Below, in pieces: positions 11,791 through 24,086 of a stretch of DNA of 64,000 nucleotides. Origin of the DNA: Alligator mississippiensis (lineage: Eukaryota; Chordata; Crocodylia; Alligatoridae); contig NC_081827.1 of NCBI RefSeq assembly GCF_030867095.1, positions 210,237,310 to 210,301,309 of the forward strand, written 5' to 3'. The position numbers and the translations under genes are program-made. How positions within the stretch are numbered: the stretch's first letter is position 1; each line of letters starts with the position of its first letter. The notes under the pieces were generated by a model. That model did not search any database, had not been told where the DNA came from, and saw nothing but the letters and a program-made list of their open reading frames with translations.

Positions 11791-12123
11791 CGCCAGTATG
11801 TTTGCCCGGTATGGACCATGTATTTTATTGACACGCTCAGTGTTGGCTGCATTTAATCAACTTCATAGTTGGTTTTGATTACTGAGCACATGCTGCTTTG
11901 TGCAGCAGTTTAATGATAGATAATACATTTAGTGAGGCTTCCTTGTATGCAGATGTAAACAAGGGGCTTCCCCCTACCCCCATGTCAACCATATTCAAGT
12001 AAATATGGTAAGTATTTTAAATTTGTAGTTCTCCACAGGTCTTTTAATGAGTAGCTTGGGTGTGAGCTTCTGCATGAAACAAGTACAACCTACTGAATGC
12101 AACAATCTTGCTTTCTTTCCTAG

Positions 12124-12179
12124 GTAGCTCTGCAAGAAAGGAAAGAGGTGCCCCACCACTTCCACCCATACCGAGGTGA
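12124..12179 (+). CDS. WIPF1: WIPF1 last coding exon
   Basis: The terminal exon completes the split serine codon and encodes SSARKERGAPPLPPIPR followed by TGA at 12177-12179. Human WIP ends SGSNRRERGAPPLPPIPR, so the C-terminus is nearly identical. The serine that aligns with human S488, a PKC-theta site reported to regulate the WASP-WIP complex, is kept and follows an arginine three residues earlier. The acceptor is tttctttcctag at 12112-12123. The five visible exons together give about 443 residues, in line with the corresponding part of human WIP (503 residues in all). Confidence 0.95.
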
Positions 12180-14620
12180 AGTGAGTTCAGGCCCTTCTCA
12201 AGATGACTGCTGTTTTTAATTTTTATAATTACCTTTCATGTCCACATCATTTGAAAGATGGCTTTTTTAATTATTATTTCCATATTTGACTTGTGGGTTG
12301 GAGTAATTTTCTGAATCTCTATTACAAAAGTGTTTTATGAATTATAGTTGTTTAGAATTATCTTTTTTTTTTCCTTGTTTGCTTAAACTGTAGGCTGTCA
12401 TAAAAAAGCATTTTGAGAGGACAACATATGGCAATATCTATGTATGCTTATTGGTGCAGTTCTCTTACTGGTGAACTCAATAGATCCTTGAATTCAAAAA
12501 AAGCAGGAGCAAACCCACTACTAGTTTTGGGTGCTGTGGTTTTACCATTTGAGCTATGAGGTACAATCTTGAGTTCTGCATGAAAACTCATCACCTGGGA
12601 ATACTTCATGAATGGTGTTCCCTTGTAACTTTTCTTTGTATGCTTCAAATACTATCCAGCTATGTGAATTTGCTGCTCGGAAATCAACCAGAATTCTTTT
12701 AACCACAGGTTAGCTAGTAAATATATTTTCTACGCTACTGAGGACATACTGGGCCTCTAAGGAGAACAAGTATTTCCAGCCTTTTTTGGCCAGAGGAAGG
12801 ATTGCCATGACACAGAGGGGGAAATCCTCCAAAGAGAAAAATAAATTGTCAGAGTTTAGGAGTGTTTTAACAAACAAATAAACAAAAAGTACCTTGTATT
12901 GTCCTGTTCCATTGTTTTGTAACATTCTTATGCTTTTTGTTATATATTGAGTCTTTCCTTCGGAAGCTGACCATGCCACAGTTCTCCATGTCCTCAGAAC
13001 TGGATTACTGTAATGCTCAAGGCTACATCACTGTCTGTGCCAGATCAAGAGAAGTGGGGTGTATTGGCTGCCATACTTTGCTCAAGGTTCCATCTCTGCA
13101 TCCTTTCTCCAGGCTATCTCCTAAGAGGGATTCAGGAGAGATCTGAGGAATTTTCCCTTAATAGAAGAACAAACAATAATTTTTAAGGCATTGGATGATT
13201 GATACATTTGTACAATTGTTTTTAAATATTGTACATGAGCAGCAAGTGTTTGGTTGAATTAGTGTGTTTTATAGACTGAGATAAATAAATGTAAAAAGCC
13301 AATGGAAACTATAGAAGGACTATGATTCTGGATCTTAACTTGATGGACGAATGTATTTTTATCAGCTGGACTCCTGAAAGTTAGTTTTGAAGAGCTTCTT
13401 TGCCCTACCTCCTCAGTGCTATTGGACTTTCTCGGTGTGCTCTTTGGAGACTATAAAATATCCTTTACTGGTGGCTATGTTTCATATTGTGTGACTCATT
13501 AAATCAGAATCAGTAGTCATGTAGGTTAGAGAATAAATTGGATAAATTGCCAGCTTCGTTGGCATGGAAGACATGATCCTGGAGGAAGCTCTGTGAAGAG
13601 ATTATAACATGAAACTCGGAGACCTACATTTGAAACTGGGATTCTTAGAAAGGAACGGAAATGTCTACAGTGGGACCATGTAAGTGACCATGAAGATCCA
13701 GATCCCTGCCTTACAATCTGTGCAGTCTCACAGAGAAGCGTTAGAGTAGGATTTGGTACATAACAAATAGAGTTTTTTCTTTCTATTAGATGTTTACAAA
13801 GTCATATTTGGATTTTTACCTATGATTGTTTACTATTACATACTTTTATTTTTTACATTTTAGTATCTAACAACTTGTTTCTGAGATATGGCCCTGACCC
13901 TGTAGTGAATCCCACCCAGATGCATCTAATTGAAGAATCAGGGCCATGAGATTTTTTTTGCACAGACTAATGGCAGCTCTGTGTTTGAAATGTATTTAAG
14001 AATCAAGCCCATTTCCTAGCAGTTGACCTGTAAATGTATTAACCAGTAACATAAAAAGGGTTAGCAGCCTGGTGCCAACACAGAGGGGTGCCAGAATGGC
14101 AGCCCCTGTGGAATCCATGCTGTAGCAATAGTAGCAACCCTGCACCACTACCAGCAACAGTTGGGGCACAGGGACACTGCACTGTGGCAACCAGGGACTT
14201 TGAGTTCCCCAGGACAGGTAAGACTCCTGCCCTCACTCCTCCCCCTATACTTAACATTCACCCTTGGTGCTAGGTGGCACACTCATACCCTACCACCACC
14301 TCGCCCCACTGTCTGACGTGGTTTTGCCCAGGGTGCAAATCCTGCTAGGTACACTTCTGGTATTAACATCACTTTAAAGAATGGCACTTAAACTTATGTG
14401 TATGAAAACTGTGAGCCTGCCTTTGGCAAGCTCTTGTGTGAATGTAAATCCAAAGAGGATATAAAAGATCTAGTAATGTTTATGGGATAAAATATTGTAT
14501 TTGTGTTGTTAAATTGAAGCACTTAAAACTTTCTGAAGCATGATGTTACAAATTTGAGAATGCAGAATTCTTAATCACCATGCCAAAGTTTTAATAAAAT
14601 ATATGAATAGTTATGCATTG
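12180..14620 (+). other. WIPF1: probable WIPF1 3' UTR
   Basis: Downstream of the stop the sequence is AT-rich and largely free of young repeats. AATAAA signals occur at 13284-13289 and 14593-14598, and another lies near 14944. The human WIPF1 3' UTR is also a few kilobases long. The true cleavage site cannot be decided from sequence. A possible old LINE trace lies at about 12970-13090 and a GC-rich patch of unknown origin at 14030-14360. Confidence 0.45.
12970..13090 (+). repeat. possible old LINE reverse-transcriptase trace
   Basis: The + frame contains SSELDYCNAQGY, which resembles the SRLDYCNALL motif near the end of L2/CR1-type reverse transcriptases. The rest has decayed. This is a single-motif call and could be chance. 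Confidence 0.3.
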
Positions 14621-17347
14621 TAAAAACCGAGAGAAATTCTAGAAGTTAAACATCTTTATAACTTATCTGCTTACAAGACTCATTGACATATTCAAAGCAA
14701 AAATATTATGTCATTAGGCTAGCTGTCTCCTCCAGCTGCAGCATTCTACATTCTGAAACTATAACAAAGCCTTAGCAGATTAGTGTTGGTCTAATTTTAC
14801 AATGTGGCGTGGCCTTCAAGGAACTAATCAAGGAAAAATGAACTTATTTTTTGGGAAACTCTGGCTTCTTTTTTAAAAGCACTTTCTCGGCTACTGGAAC
14901 ATTCTTCAAAATGCCCATGCCAAACATTCATAAAATATTTTTAATAAAAGCAAAAATAGGCATTTTCTATCAAAAGTATATCTTTTGCTGTAAAATTCAC
15001 CAGATTTAGTAAAAAGCAATGCAGTATTTTAGCATTCAATATATCTCTTTGTATACACACAGATATTTACAATATAATCAGTATTAAGGTATTTATTTTA
15101 CTATGCAATGTTTTTTAAAAATTATATAAAAGCAGAAAACAAAACTGATTAATAGAATGGTGCCTTACTACTTTGTTAATCAATTTTAATGTCAAAATAG
15201 CAATTACTGCCTGTTTAGAAAAAGTAATAGAAGTTATGCTTTTATGTCCTAATGTGAAATATAAAATAGTACTTACAACAAGATGATATAGTTTAAGCCA
15301 AGTCCTGCAGTTGTAACTTTCTCTGCTAACTTCCAAGTGACTTATATGTATAGAAAGACTTCAGGATCAGGCCTTTGGGGGGGGGGGGGGGTGACTGGGA
15401 ATCCATACATTCCCAATCAGTTTCTGGTACAAATTGCATCTAAAAATGGAATATTTTTACTTTAAAAAAATTACAATCACTAGAGTCAATGTGTACATCT
15501 GCTAGATCTGTACAATTCAGTTGACTTCAGTGTGGTTGCACAAATCTATTGGAAAAAAAATTGGTTTTGTATAGTATTTAGTGTGTCTGTTTTGATGGCA
15601 TTGTGTTGTAAACAAGCTTTGTTTACTAAGACTCAAATTGTGTGACAATGACCCACTGAAAATTAATTTCTATGCAATCCACATTAAATAAAATCAGAAC
15701 AATTTTTGTCACTTGACCACTTCTATTTATATTTAATATCTATATTTACTCCATACTTCTGAATGAAGAGTGCATGTTATAACTGTAGATATAATTTTCT
15801 ATAGACTCTGGACACTGAGAGAAGAAGCCTGTCTGTCTAATGTTAAGAAATTTTGATGGGCACTCAATATGGGATGCAAGGAGCAGGAGGTGTACTGCTA
15901 TCCAAATCAAGTTCCAATTAGCATTGCTTTTGGATACCTTGATTCCCATCACTAAAAAGTTTAGAAGAACGACTTCCTTCTGAGTGAAATACTGGATTAG
16001 ATCCTTAAATGGTTATTTAGAAAGCTGAACAATAATTTTTTGTAATTGCTCTAAATAGAAGCTAATTCCACCATAAACTTGTAAACTATTATGAGCAAAA
16101 CCTGGACTACTCATTTTCTATTGTGTGTTTGGATTTTCACTTGTCTCATAACACAACGATTTCTATGTTAAAAAAAATCAACTAAAAACCACTGCTCTCC
16201 TAGGGACTAAAAAGTTAAATTTTCCAAGCAAACTGGTATTTGTTTAAAATAGAATGTTGAGTAATGGGAATCCTTGATGCAGAATTGTTACAGAAATAGA
16301 ATATTGATACAAAACTAATTCCCCAAATAGTGTATATTGATATAAATGCCACAAAGTGAAATATGATGTGCACTAACTCACTACTTTCACATTGTAATAT
16401 TGTGAGTGTTGATGTCTTATGAACTGAATCTACTATGTTAGTATATTGGATGTGTATACCATGATTTATATAATCTTTAGTCTTTCAAATAGTCCTCTAT
16501 CAGGAAGAAAATATAACTTCTTGCATAAAATATTTAGTAATATTCTAAAATTAGCTATTGCAAGGAGAATGTCTTCTCAGACACACACAAAGGAAGTGAG
16601 ACTCCTTTGAAAGGTATTTAATATTAATCTTCTAGACTATTTAATTAGATATTTAGACCTGCAACATTGATAATAACAGGAGTTTTGTAGCTATTTAACT
16701 GAATCAGGGCAGGCTGTGTTTTCTTTAAGTGCACACAGTGACAAAAGAAAAATAGAAATGAGTACTGTGTGTCTGAAGAAAAGGAATAATACCCCTGGTT
16801 AATTAATATGTCATTTTGAAATATGATAAGCATTTCTACGTTGATAACTGGCTGATAGCTTAGGTACTATAATATGTTTACAAAACAAAACGAACAAACA
16901 AAAATTGCACTTGTGAAACTGCACAGAACCTCAGAAGAGGGAGAAACAGAGCTTACAGAGAGCTGCATGAAATCTAGCTAAAGCCTGGAGTGCTGACAGA
17001 GGGAGACTTTTGCAACTTACGTGCAGCCTTTGGAAAGCTTAACCAAAACAACCTATAGTGGACCTGTGGGCTTGGATCACCAAACTATTTGTGTTACAAT
17101 AGTCTTGTTGTGTTGGGGACTGGGCAGCATGGAGGAGGGAATTCTGCTGTTTAACATTTAGCTTGTTTGTGGGTTTTTTTCATTTTATGCCAAATAAATG
17201 TTCTTTTATTAGAATGAGTAGCTCTGCAACCAGTTTGTTACATTTGGAATTACTCTATCAGTTTCTAGACAGATTTCTAGCTTTAGTAGAAAGGTAGTCA
17301 TGGACTTGGGCACTCATAGAAGACTGGCAATAGTCCTTACTAAATTG
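14621..17347. other. AT-rich intergenic DNA
   Basis: No gene, TIR pair or known LINE tail was recognised here. The only special feature is a run of 15 G at 15377-15391. Confidence 0.6.
15377..15391 (+). repeat. poly-G run (15 G)
   Basis: An uninterrupted run of 15 guanines lies in AT-rich surroundings. It is a potential quadruplex or polymerase-slippage site. Confidence 0.95.
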
Positions 17348-17355
17348 GTGTAAAC

Positions 17356-17808
17356 CAGTGGTGCCCAACCTTTTTGCATCCTAGGCCAGATGGGCAGTGC
17401 CAGGTCTGTCTGAGGGCTGGATCTGGCTAAAAGCTTGATCTAGCACTCAGCGGGGTCCCGATCCAGCCACAGGGGGGAGGTGGGAAGTAGCCCAGCACTG
17501 ATTCTGATGGAGGGGTTGGGGAAGGAACAACAGCAGAGCAACCTGATCTGGCAGTGCAGGAGTGGGGTGGGCCCAGGCCTTATCCAGCCATGCAGCAATG
17601 GCTTGGCTGGGCCTTGATCTACCAATGTGGAACTTCAAACTACTCCCAGTCACCAAATATCCTGACTCCTGGGGATCCCTATGAGCCAGATTTGGCCTGC
17701 AGGTTGGGGGTGGAGTATACCTCATATATACTACTTTGCAGCAAAGTGTTTGCAAGCCCTCAAGGGCTTGGTTACAATCGTGAAAATGCACTTAGAGGTT
17801 GGCAGAAA
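17356..17808. mobile_element. hAT element, right end uncertain
   Basis: The left end CAGTGGTGCCCAACCTTTTT G is the classic Charlie/hAT terminus. It follows GTGTAAAC at 17348-17355. A similar GTGTAATT occurs at 17809-17816 after a ggttggcag stretch that could be a decayed right end. The interior is GC-rich and non-coding. Confidence 0.55.
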
Positions 17809-17839
17809 GTGTAATTTTTTTATTAAAGTCACACATCTA

Positions 17840-18380
17840 TATCCTGTACTAGCCAATTGCCCGTCAAGAATGATGGATTTCAAAAGAGTATTTATATGGC
17901 TGACCCCAAACGGTGAGTTGGGGGTGGAGGGCAGCCATGTAAACACTCCCTCTGCCACCACTGCCGCCTCCTGCAGCCTCTGTGGCACCGGGGGGCTCCC
18001 TCCCCCCGCCCACCTCCACCTCCTCCCATGAGCAGCAGGGCTTCCCCCTGCCTCTGTGCTCCCCTCCCTGCTCTCCTCCCTCCCTCCTTCCTAACTGCCT
18101 CCCCTTCCCTGCTGGCTCTTGGTAATGAAAGTTGTGGGGTGCGTGCATGCATCAGGTACCCCGTCCCACCGGGCACAGGGGAGGCATCAGGGCCGAGTGG
18201 TGGGGGATTACTGCCACTGTGACCCCCCGCATTTGCCTCCCTGGCAAATTGACTTGCCACGCCCGCCTGGGCTCACACAGTCAATTGCCGCCTTCTTGGC
18301 AGCACAGCCACAGTTGACAAAGAGCATTATGGACAGACAGACTCACAGACAGACAGACTAAGCCCTTTTTATTTATATAT
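17840..18380 (+). repeat. GC-rich repeat with LINE-like ends (tentative RTE type)
   Basis: The block opens with gtactagccaattgcccgtc and closes with cagacagacagactaagccc followed by tttttatttatatata. The start and the AT-rich tail look like non-LTR repeats that I recall from reptile genomes. The centre (17940-18290) is C-rich on the + strand and gives only spurious open frames. The family name is a guess. Confidence 0.35.
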
Positions 18381-18704
18381 AATGTAGAATTGTGATATTC
18401 ATTTATAAGTAGCTTATTGTTTTAGGGGAAAATCCTGTGATGATGACTGAATCAAATGGCCAGATTTAATTTGTAGCAAGACAAATACAATATTTTTAAA
18501 GATAAGATGTAATAAAAAGCACAATTATATAATTAAGCACAGACTCATGCTGTGAATATCCCCACTAGCCAGAGACAAGCAAATAATTAGCATATGAATT
18601 TACCCCCAAAAAAGACTTTCTTTAGTTCCTCATAATACTCCTCCTATTTCTAGGCTTTTATGCTTTTCCTATACTGTATAGCTTTGCTAGTAAGTTCAGA
18701 CAAT

Positions 18705-18812
18705 GGATTTGTATAGGATGGTTTGGATAAGAATGATCCTGCCTCAGTCAGGGGGCTGAACTAGATGACACCTGGAAGTACCTTCCAGCCTTCTTTTCTA
18801 TGCATCTATAGT
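18705..18812 (+). repeat. CR1 LINE 3' end
   Basis: gatcctgcctcagtcagggg, then ctgaactagatgaca and taccttccagcc, ending tctatgcatctatag, is the + strand CR1 terminus. Confidence 0.8.
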
Positions 18813-18939
18813 TTGGGTCTATTGCAGCTAAAATATGACATTAGAACTCTGTAGTTGCAACATTAAGTACAGCATGCCCCTTCATCTGTCTGCCCCTTTA
18901 GCCTCTCCTCTGATATAGAAGGGGACTTGATAGCAATTA

Positions 18940-19195
18940 CAGTGCAACCTCATTATAACAAGTGCATAGCACCTCCGTGTGACAGGAAGAAAAGTTAATT
19001 AAAAGAGGGTATTTGCTGTAACAGGGTTAGTCAATTTCCTGCATCATCATCATCATCAAAAAAAATTCAGGTCCTGCTTCTGAGATTGTTAAACGTAGGG
19101 TTTGTTATAGTTATAGTTTCATAGTTGATAGGGTTGGAAGGGACCTGAGCAGATCTTCAAGTCATTTATGTGTTTGTTATAATGCAGGTTTACTG
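18940..19195. mobile_element. pogo-like MITE with nested CR1 tail
   Basis: The left end CAGTGCAACCTCATTATAAC A and the inverted right end (read back: CAGTAAACCTGCATTATAAC A) form about 21-bp TIRs. TA flanks both sides at 18938-18939 and 19196-19197. A short CR1 tail on the minus strand (about 19115-19165, tttcatagttgatagggttg) sits inside. The internal segment gctgtaacagggttagtcaa recurs at about 23560, inside the hAT element there. Confidence 0.75.
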
Positions 19196-19744
19196 TACCT
19201 CTAAAATAGCCACTAAATGACTGTAGAACCACAGAAAAGAGAGCCCAGCAAGGATATGCATGCCTAAAACTAGTCTTAATTCTCTTCTTTCAAAAAGTTG
19301 GATTTAAATTTGACAATACCCTTGTAAACAAGATCAGTTTTCTATTATTTGTATTCCAGTAATTTCTAGGATTCCTGACTGAAAACAGTTAGGAGTCAAG
19401 CAAATGCCTAGTGAGAGAGAATCCCTGACTAAAGGGTTAACACACTATGGCTAGGTACAGACATTCAAAAAGCCCCAGGTGGATTCCAACTAATTTATGC
19501 AGATTTCTCTAAGCAGACTAGATTAGTTTGGGAGTGAACAGGACACAAGTTTGCCCTTTCATTGGGGTGGGGGAGAAGGGGCACAAAGGCTGCCTGCATT
19601 GGCTGAGCACATTGAGGGTGGTCCTGCACGCCTCCCAACATACTGGTGACTGCCGAGGGCAGCCAAACGCAACCAAGTGGTGGGCCACCCCTGATTGGCT
19701 GCCAGGCACATGCCCCCAATCCTCTTCCAGGAGAGCCCCAGATT

Positions 19745-20150
19745 TAATAGATTTCATAGACATTAAGGCTGGAAGGGACCTTGGAAGATCATTGGGTCCA
19801 GCCCCCTGCCCCAGGGACAGGAAGTCAGCTGGGGTCATAGGATCCCAGCAAGAAAAACATTCAGGTTTCTCTTATAGGCCTTCAAAGTGGGTGCTTGAAC
19901 CACCTCCGGCGGCAGGCCATTCCAGACCTTGGCGGCTTGGACAGTAAAGAAGTTCTTCCTTATGTCCAGCCTGAAACAGTCTTGCAGGAGTTTATAACTG
20001 TTCGACTTTGTAATCCCTTGGGGAGCCCCGGTGAACAAACGTTCCCCCAGGTCCTGGTGAACAACCCTTATAAACTTATAGGTGGCCATCAGGTTGCCCC
20101 TGAGCCTGCGCTTTTCCAGGCTGAAAAAGCTGGTCACCAGAACACACCTC
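19745..20150 (-). repeat. CR1 LINE 3' part with end of ORF2
   Basis: The minus frame ends with KRRLRGNLMATYKFI, then RLDIRKNFFTVQAAKVWNGL and PPEVVQAPTLKAYKRNLNVF, the typical C-terminus of CR1 ORF2. The 3' tail ctggaagggacc follows. This is a 5'-truncated copy of roughly 400 bp. Confidence 0.88.
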
Positions 20151-20760
20151 TCTCTGTCACCACCAGCCGGGCTGCTTGGTGTGCCGTGATGACAGTAGCG
20201 ACATGTAAGGGGGGGGGGAACGGGGGTGTACATGTACCTCCTGAGAGCACCAGTGCGTGCCCTGACTGGCTACACTCGCTGCTTAGGTGATGGGCAGGTA
20301 AGAGCACCAGTACCCCCACTGCAAGCGCCAGCCAGGCAGTGGAGCCTGCAGCCACTTCTGGAAGCAAACGCAGCAATAGGTCGCAGCAATCAGCTGTCTT
20401 GCAATTGGCCAGGGGGGAACACCCCCTCCCGCCCCCCTGGTCAGTGAGATCGGCTGAGGGAGGACCTGCCCCCGATCATTGACTGGTCACTGGGGTGGCA
20501 CGTGTCCCCCCTGACTAAGGCGGCTGTAGTTGCCCATGCAGGGTGACCTGTTCTGGGGCTCTCTTGGAAGGGGGTTGGGGACATATGTCCAGCAGCTGAT
20601 CAGTGGTGGCCCAGCCACTCTGTAGAATGAAGGATCAAGCCCCTTGGAGCACCAGCAAGAAGCAGGCACCCAGCATGATTACATGAATTGCAGGAATCAC
20701 ACTGGGCACCTATTGCTGCTGCCTGCAGTTTGCTTGATGGTGGTAGACAGCAACTTAACA
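20151..20760. other. GC-rich segment of unknown origin
   Basis: This GC-rich patch between a CR1 and a MITE includes G and C runs near 20209 and 20410. Open frames here have no recognisable domain. I could not assign a family. Confidence 0.4.
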
Positions 20761-20849
20761 TGAATTGATAGGGGATCTGGTACAGAAGTTCAATAACTTA
20801 AACCAATTAAGTCTGATACCTCATCAATCCAGGTCTATCTACACCCATC

Positions 20850-20960
20850 TTCACCATTTCTAAACCAATCTATGTGCCCCAAACTTCTGTTCTGCTACAA
20901 GTATATACCAGTTTCTGATCACTTATACCAGTTTATGTGTAATGTCTGCACCTGGCCTAT
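20850..20960 (-). repeat. MITE copy, partner of 63558-63660
   Basis: Read on the minus strand, the sequence contains actggtataagtgatcagaa and cagaacagaagtttgggg. It matches the segment at 63558-63660 (ctagtataagtgattggaaa, then cagaacagaagtttggtg). The element type is unknown. It is probably a DNA-transposon MITE. Confidence 0.5.
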
Positions 20961-21449
20961 ACGGCATCTAGCCAGCAGAAACATAAGCAACAGATTTAAC
21001 TTATGCAATGGACCCATTAAATCAATGGAATAATTGAATGCTTCAGTCTTTATGGAGTCAGGGCTTAAATAAATGAGACAAAGTGCCACTACCTCCATTT
21101 TTTCACTGGAAGACTGCAAGGGAGGGTGCCACCCCTCTAAAAAACAGGCTGAAGCCTGCAACCAAAACCATATGGTGTAATCAAGGAGGCCTTTATCCCA
21201 CCCTGGGGCTGAGCTACTTAAGTAGGAAGAGGCTGATGAAAGTTTTGCAGGCTGTGATGGGTAGCAGGTGTTTTCTTATACTCCTGGGGACTAGCCTCAC
21301 CAAGCCTAGATGTTTCTGTTTGCTGAACCAGGGTCTTAAGGTAAGAGCCTTATGACCTTTTCTTAAGCGTGCTCCTCTGAGATGCTATTATAGGAAAGTA
21401 CTTGCATTGTTAGTCTGTTTTGGCTTTGCCTTGCTTGGTCTCCCAGTCA

Positions 21450-21530
21450 CAGATATTGGGTAATTTGCCCAAGGTTCCACAGGATATGTGGGAGAGCAGG
21501 GAACCAAATTAAAATAAATTGGCCCATAAA
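21450..21530 (-). repeat. MIR-like fragment
   Basis: ggtaatttgcccaaggttcc, then acaggatatgtgggagagca and gggaacc, matches antisense MIR. It is old and short. Confidence 0.45.
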
Positions 21531-22930
21531 AACCCATTACAAAGCTTTTTTGCTCCCGCAGTCTCAGATTGAAACCTTGTCAGAGAAAGGGGAAGGTTAA
21601 CATGTTACAAGGGACATAAAAAAACCCCATGTAACCTCTTAAATGCTGGGTCCAACAGCACTCTCCTTCTCCCCCTTCTCCTTGACCCCTTTCCTTGCTG
21701 GTAGCTCACAAACTTTCTCTATTTGTTTTTAACCAGTCTGACTCCATTTTGCCCTCATGGCACCCCTGGCAAAAACTGTCCTCTAGTGAATGTCATAACC
21801 AGTTTGAGATTTAACTAGTGCTCTTGACAACATCTGTCCAGAATTTCTGTGGCTCATCCTTCTCTCATGAATGCAATCAGATTCAATAAGTAAAGCTCCT
21901 GGACTGTTCCCTAAAAATGACCAACATCCAGAACACCTGTGATTCCTCCCCTGCATAGCTTAGCTCTCTCATGCTTTATGTTAAATGCCTAAGTGTGAAA
22001 TCTTATATTTTAGACATGCAAATGAGTTATCACTTGTTCCTATCAAATGAGACTCCTTATAGAAACTTACTTCTTACAAGGTAGGTGCTGATTCCCACTG
22101 GAAATTCTATGTGACCCATTAAAAAAAAAACAACCAAAAACCCCAGCAGGGGAGGGGACAAGGACTGCCTATGTATATTGTGATTTCCTGGCTATTAAAA
22201 GTAAAATTATGTGTTGTGTTTTGTTTTGTTTTTCTTCCCTTCTCTCCCCTTCCTTAGCTGCTGGCCTTGCAAGCTTCGCATAGGCTTTGTAAATCAAGCC
22301 TGGGATTTCTTTCATAGGCATTGCCGCAGAAATTATTCAGGCCAGATTATGCCCTCTGTAACCTGTCTTCCAGTCTTGCCTCTAATGACACTTATGCCCA
22401 ATGTTTTTCAGAGGCTTGCACAAATATAACTGGCAGTTGATATAAACAACCTTGGTGATGCAAAGAATGACAGTGATTCAGTGTATTATGCTAACACCAC
22501 AGCCTGGCTCCACTGCAGGGGTAGGAGGAGTTACAAGCAATAAACTGTTACAATGTATTACTGTCATTAAAGTAAGCAGCTATGGTTCTGAATACCTACA
22601 GGGGGCAGTTTTGTTGAGCAAAACACCATTTTTAGGAGAAGAAATACAGTTTAATCTTTTAGGACATTTTATGAGGTCTTGGGGTACTTGGCTTTATTCT
22701 CTTATCTTCTAGATTATAGCTATGCTTTCCAGAACAATTATAGCAACACTGCTGTAAATTTTTAGGAGTAAACGTTTTGTAGCAACCCTTTTCTTTCATT
22801 ACTTGTCCTCTTCTCAAGAATGCTCACACCACAATTTTTCATTAATCTGATCCTTTTAAGTCATGAAGTGTTAGAAACCTCTTGCACTTAATAGTCCCTT
22901 GGGTGAGCAGCTCCCACAGGCTCTCATAAC

Positions 22931-23195
22931 CAGGGATCCTGGTTTTATCTGATTTTTTTTTTAAACCCCAATTTTCTAATTAAATAAATAACTCCAAATC
23001 CACATGTTAACATGGATTTTAATGGAAATGAAATGCCACTAATATATAGATCTCTCTCTATAGCTACATAGAGAGATCTATCTATCTATCTATAGTGGCA
23101 TTTCATTTTAATCATGGAAAAATGTGGATTTGGGGTTACTTTTTTAATCTGAAAATTGGGGATGTTTTTTAAATCAGAGAAAACCAGGATCCCTG
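22931..23195. mobile_element. fold-back hAT MITE with perfect 8-bp duplication
   Basis: The element starts CAGGGATCCTGGTTTTATCT and ends with its inverse, GAAAACCAGGATCCCTG. It is flanked by an exact 8-bp duplication, CTCATAAC (22923-22930 and 23196-23203). Almost the whole 265 bp folds back on itself: the left half (tccacatg, tggatttt, atgccact) is mirrored in the right half. The centre carries a gatctatctatctatctat tetranucleotide run. The duplication fits the Ac-type preference nTnnnnAn. Confidence 0.9.
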
Positions 23196-23403
23196 CTCAT
23201 AACTTTTCAATATAAGAAAAAAACTCTTTTGATTCATTTATAAAAAATCAAGACTTCTATAGGATATAGGGGGAGAGGCAACATCATGAACAGGGATCCT
23301 GGTTTTATCTGATAAAAAAAAATCCAAAATTTTCTGATTTAGAAAACAAACAAACCCAACAATAAAAAAAACAAGTCCACATTTTTCCATGATTAAAAAG
23401 AAA

Positions 23404-23406
<3 letters not shown>

Positions 23407-23438
<32 letters not shown>
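23407..23438 (+). repeat. (GT)n microsatellite
   Basis: About 16 GT units lie inside the hAT element. Confidence 0.95.
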
Positions 23439-23440
<2 letters not shown>

Positions 23441-23661
23441 GTGGTGTTTCGTTTTAATCACGGAAAAATGTGGACTCTCAGAATCACGGAAAAATGTGGA
23501 ATTGTGGAAAATAGCACCTCCATGGGACAAGAAGAACAGTTCATTAAAAGAGAGTATTTGCTGTAACAGGGTTAGTCAATTTCCTGCATCATCATCATCA
23601 AAAACATTCAGGTCCTGCTTCTGAGATTGTTAAAAGGGATTTGTTTTATTTATATATATAT

Positions 23662-24002
23662 AGTATAACCTCATAGATCTGGATATCAAAAATCCAGAAT
23701 TCTCAAAAATCTGACACATCAGGGAGTAGTGGTGGCTGGTCCCAGAGCAGCAGAAGGGGAAGCAGTGGCCAGTACTGAAGCAGTGGAGGGGGAAACTTGC
23801 ACATAGTGGCTGCTGCTGCCATCTACCACCCTGCACTACTGCTCTGGGACCAGACGCTGCCACCTCCACGCCTCCCGCCCCCCACCCCTCTGCCACCTCT
23901 CTCCATGCTCTGTGACCAGCCGCCACTCCTGTTTCAAAAATCCAGAATTTTCAAGTTTCCAGAAAATGCTCGGTCCCAAGCATGCCAAAATTATGAGGTT
24001 GC

Positions 24003-24005
<3 letters not shown>
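23662..24005. mobile_element. pogo-like MITE nested in the hAT element
   Basis: The left end AGTATAACCTCATA and the right end, read back as AGTGCAACCTCATAA, form TIRs close to those of the element at 18940. Sub-terminal ccagaattctc and ccagaattttc echo each other. The GC-rich centre gives only spurious frames. Confidence 0.65.

Positions 24006-24006
<1 letters not shown>

Positions 24007-24046
<40 letters not shown>
24007..24046 (+). repeat. (TG)n microsatellite
   Basis: An uninterrupted run of about 20 TG units lies directly after the pogo-like MITE. Confidence 0.95.
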
Positions 24047-24047
<1 letters not shown>

Positions 24048-24086
24048 AGCTGTATCTCTATATCTATCTCTAGATAGATAGATAGT

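Larger units (their letters stand above)
8108..12123 (+). other. last WIPF1 intron, repeat-rich
   Basis: This 4.0 kb intron is bounded by GTAAGT and by tttctttcctag at 12112-12123. It carries a pogo-like MITE, a hAT MITE, a GC-richer unclassified stretch (8860-9990), a half MITE near 10295 and a pair of degenerate direct repeats (11465-11790). I saw no additional coding exon. Confidence 0.75.
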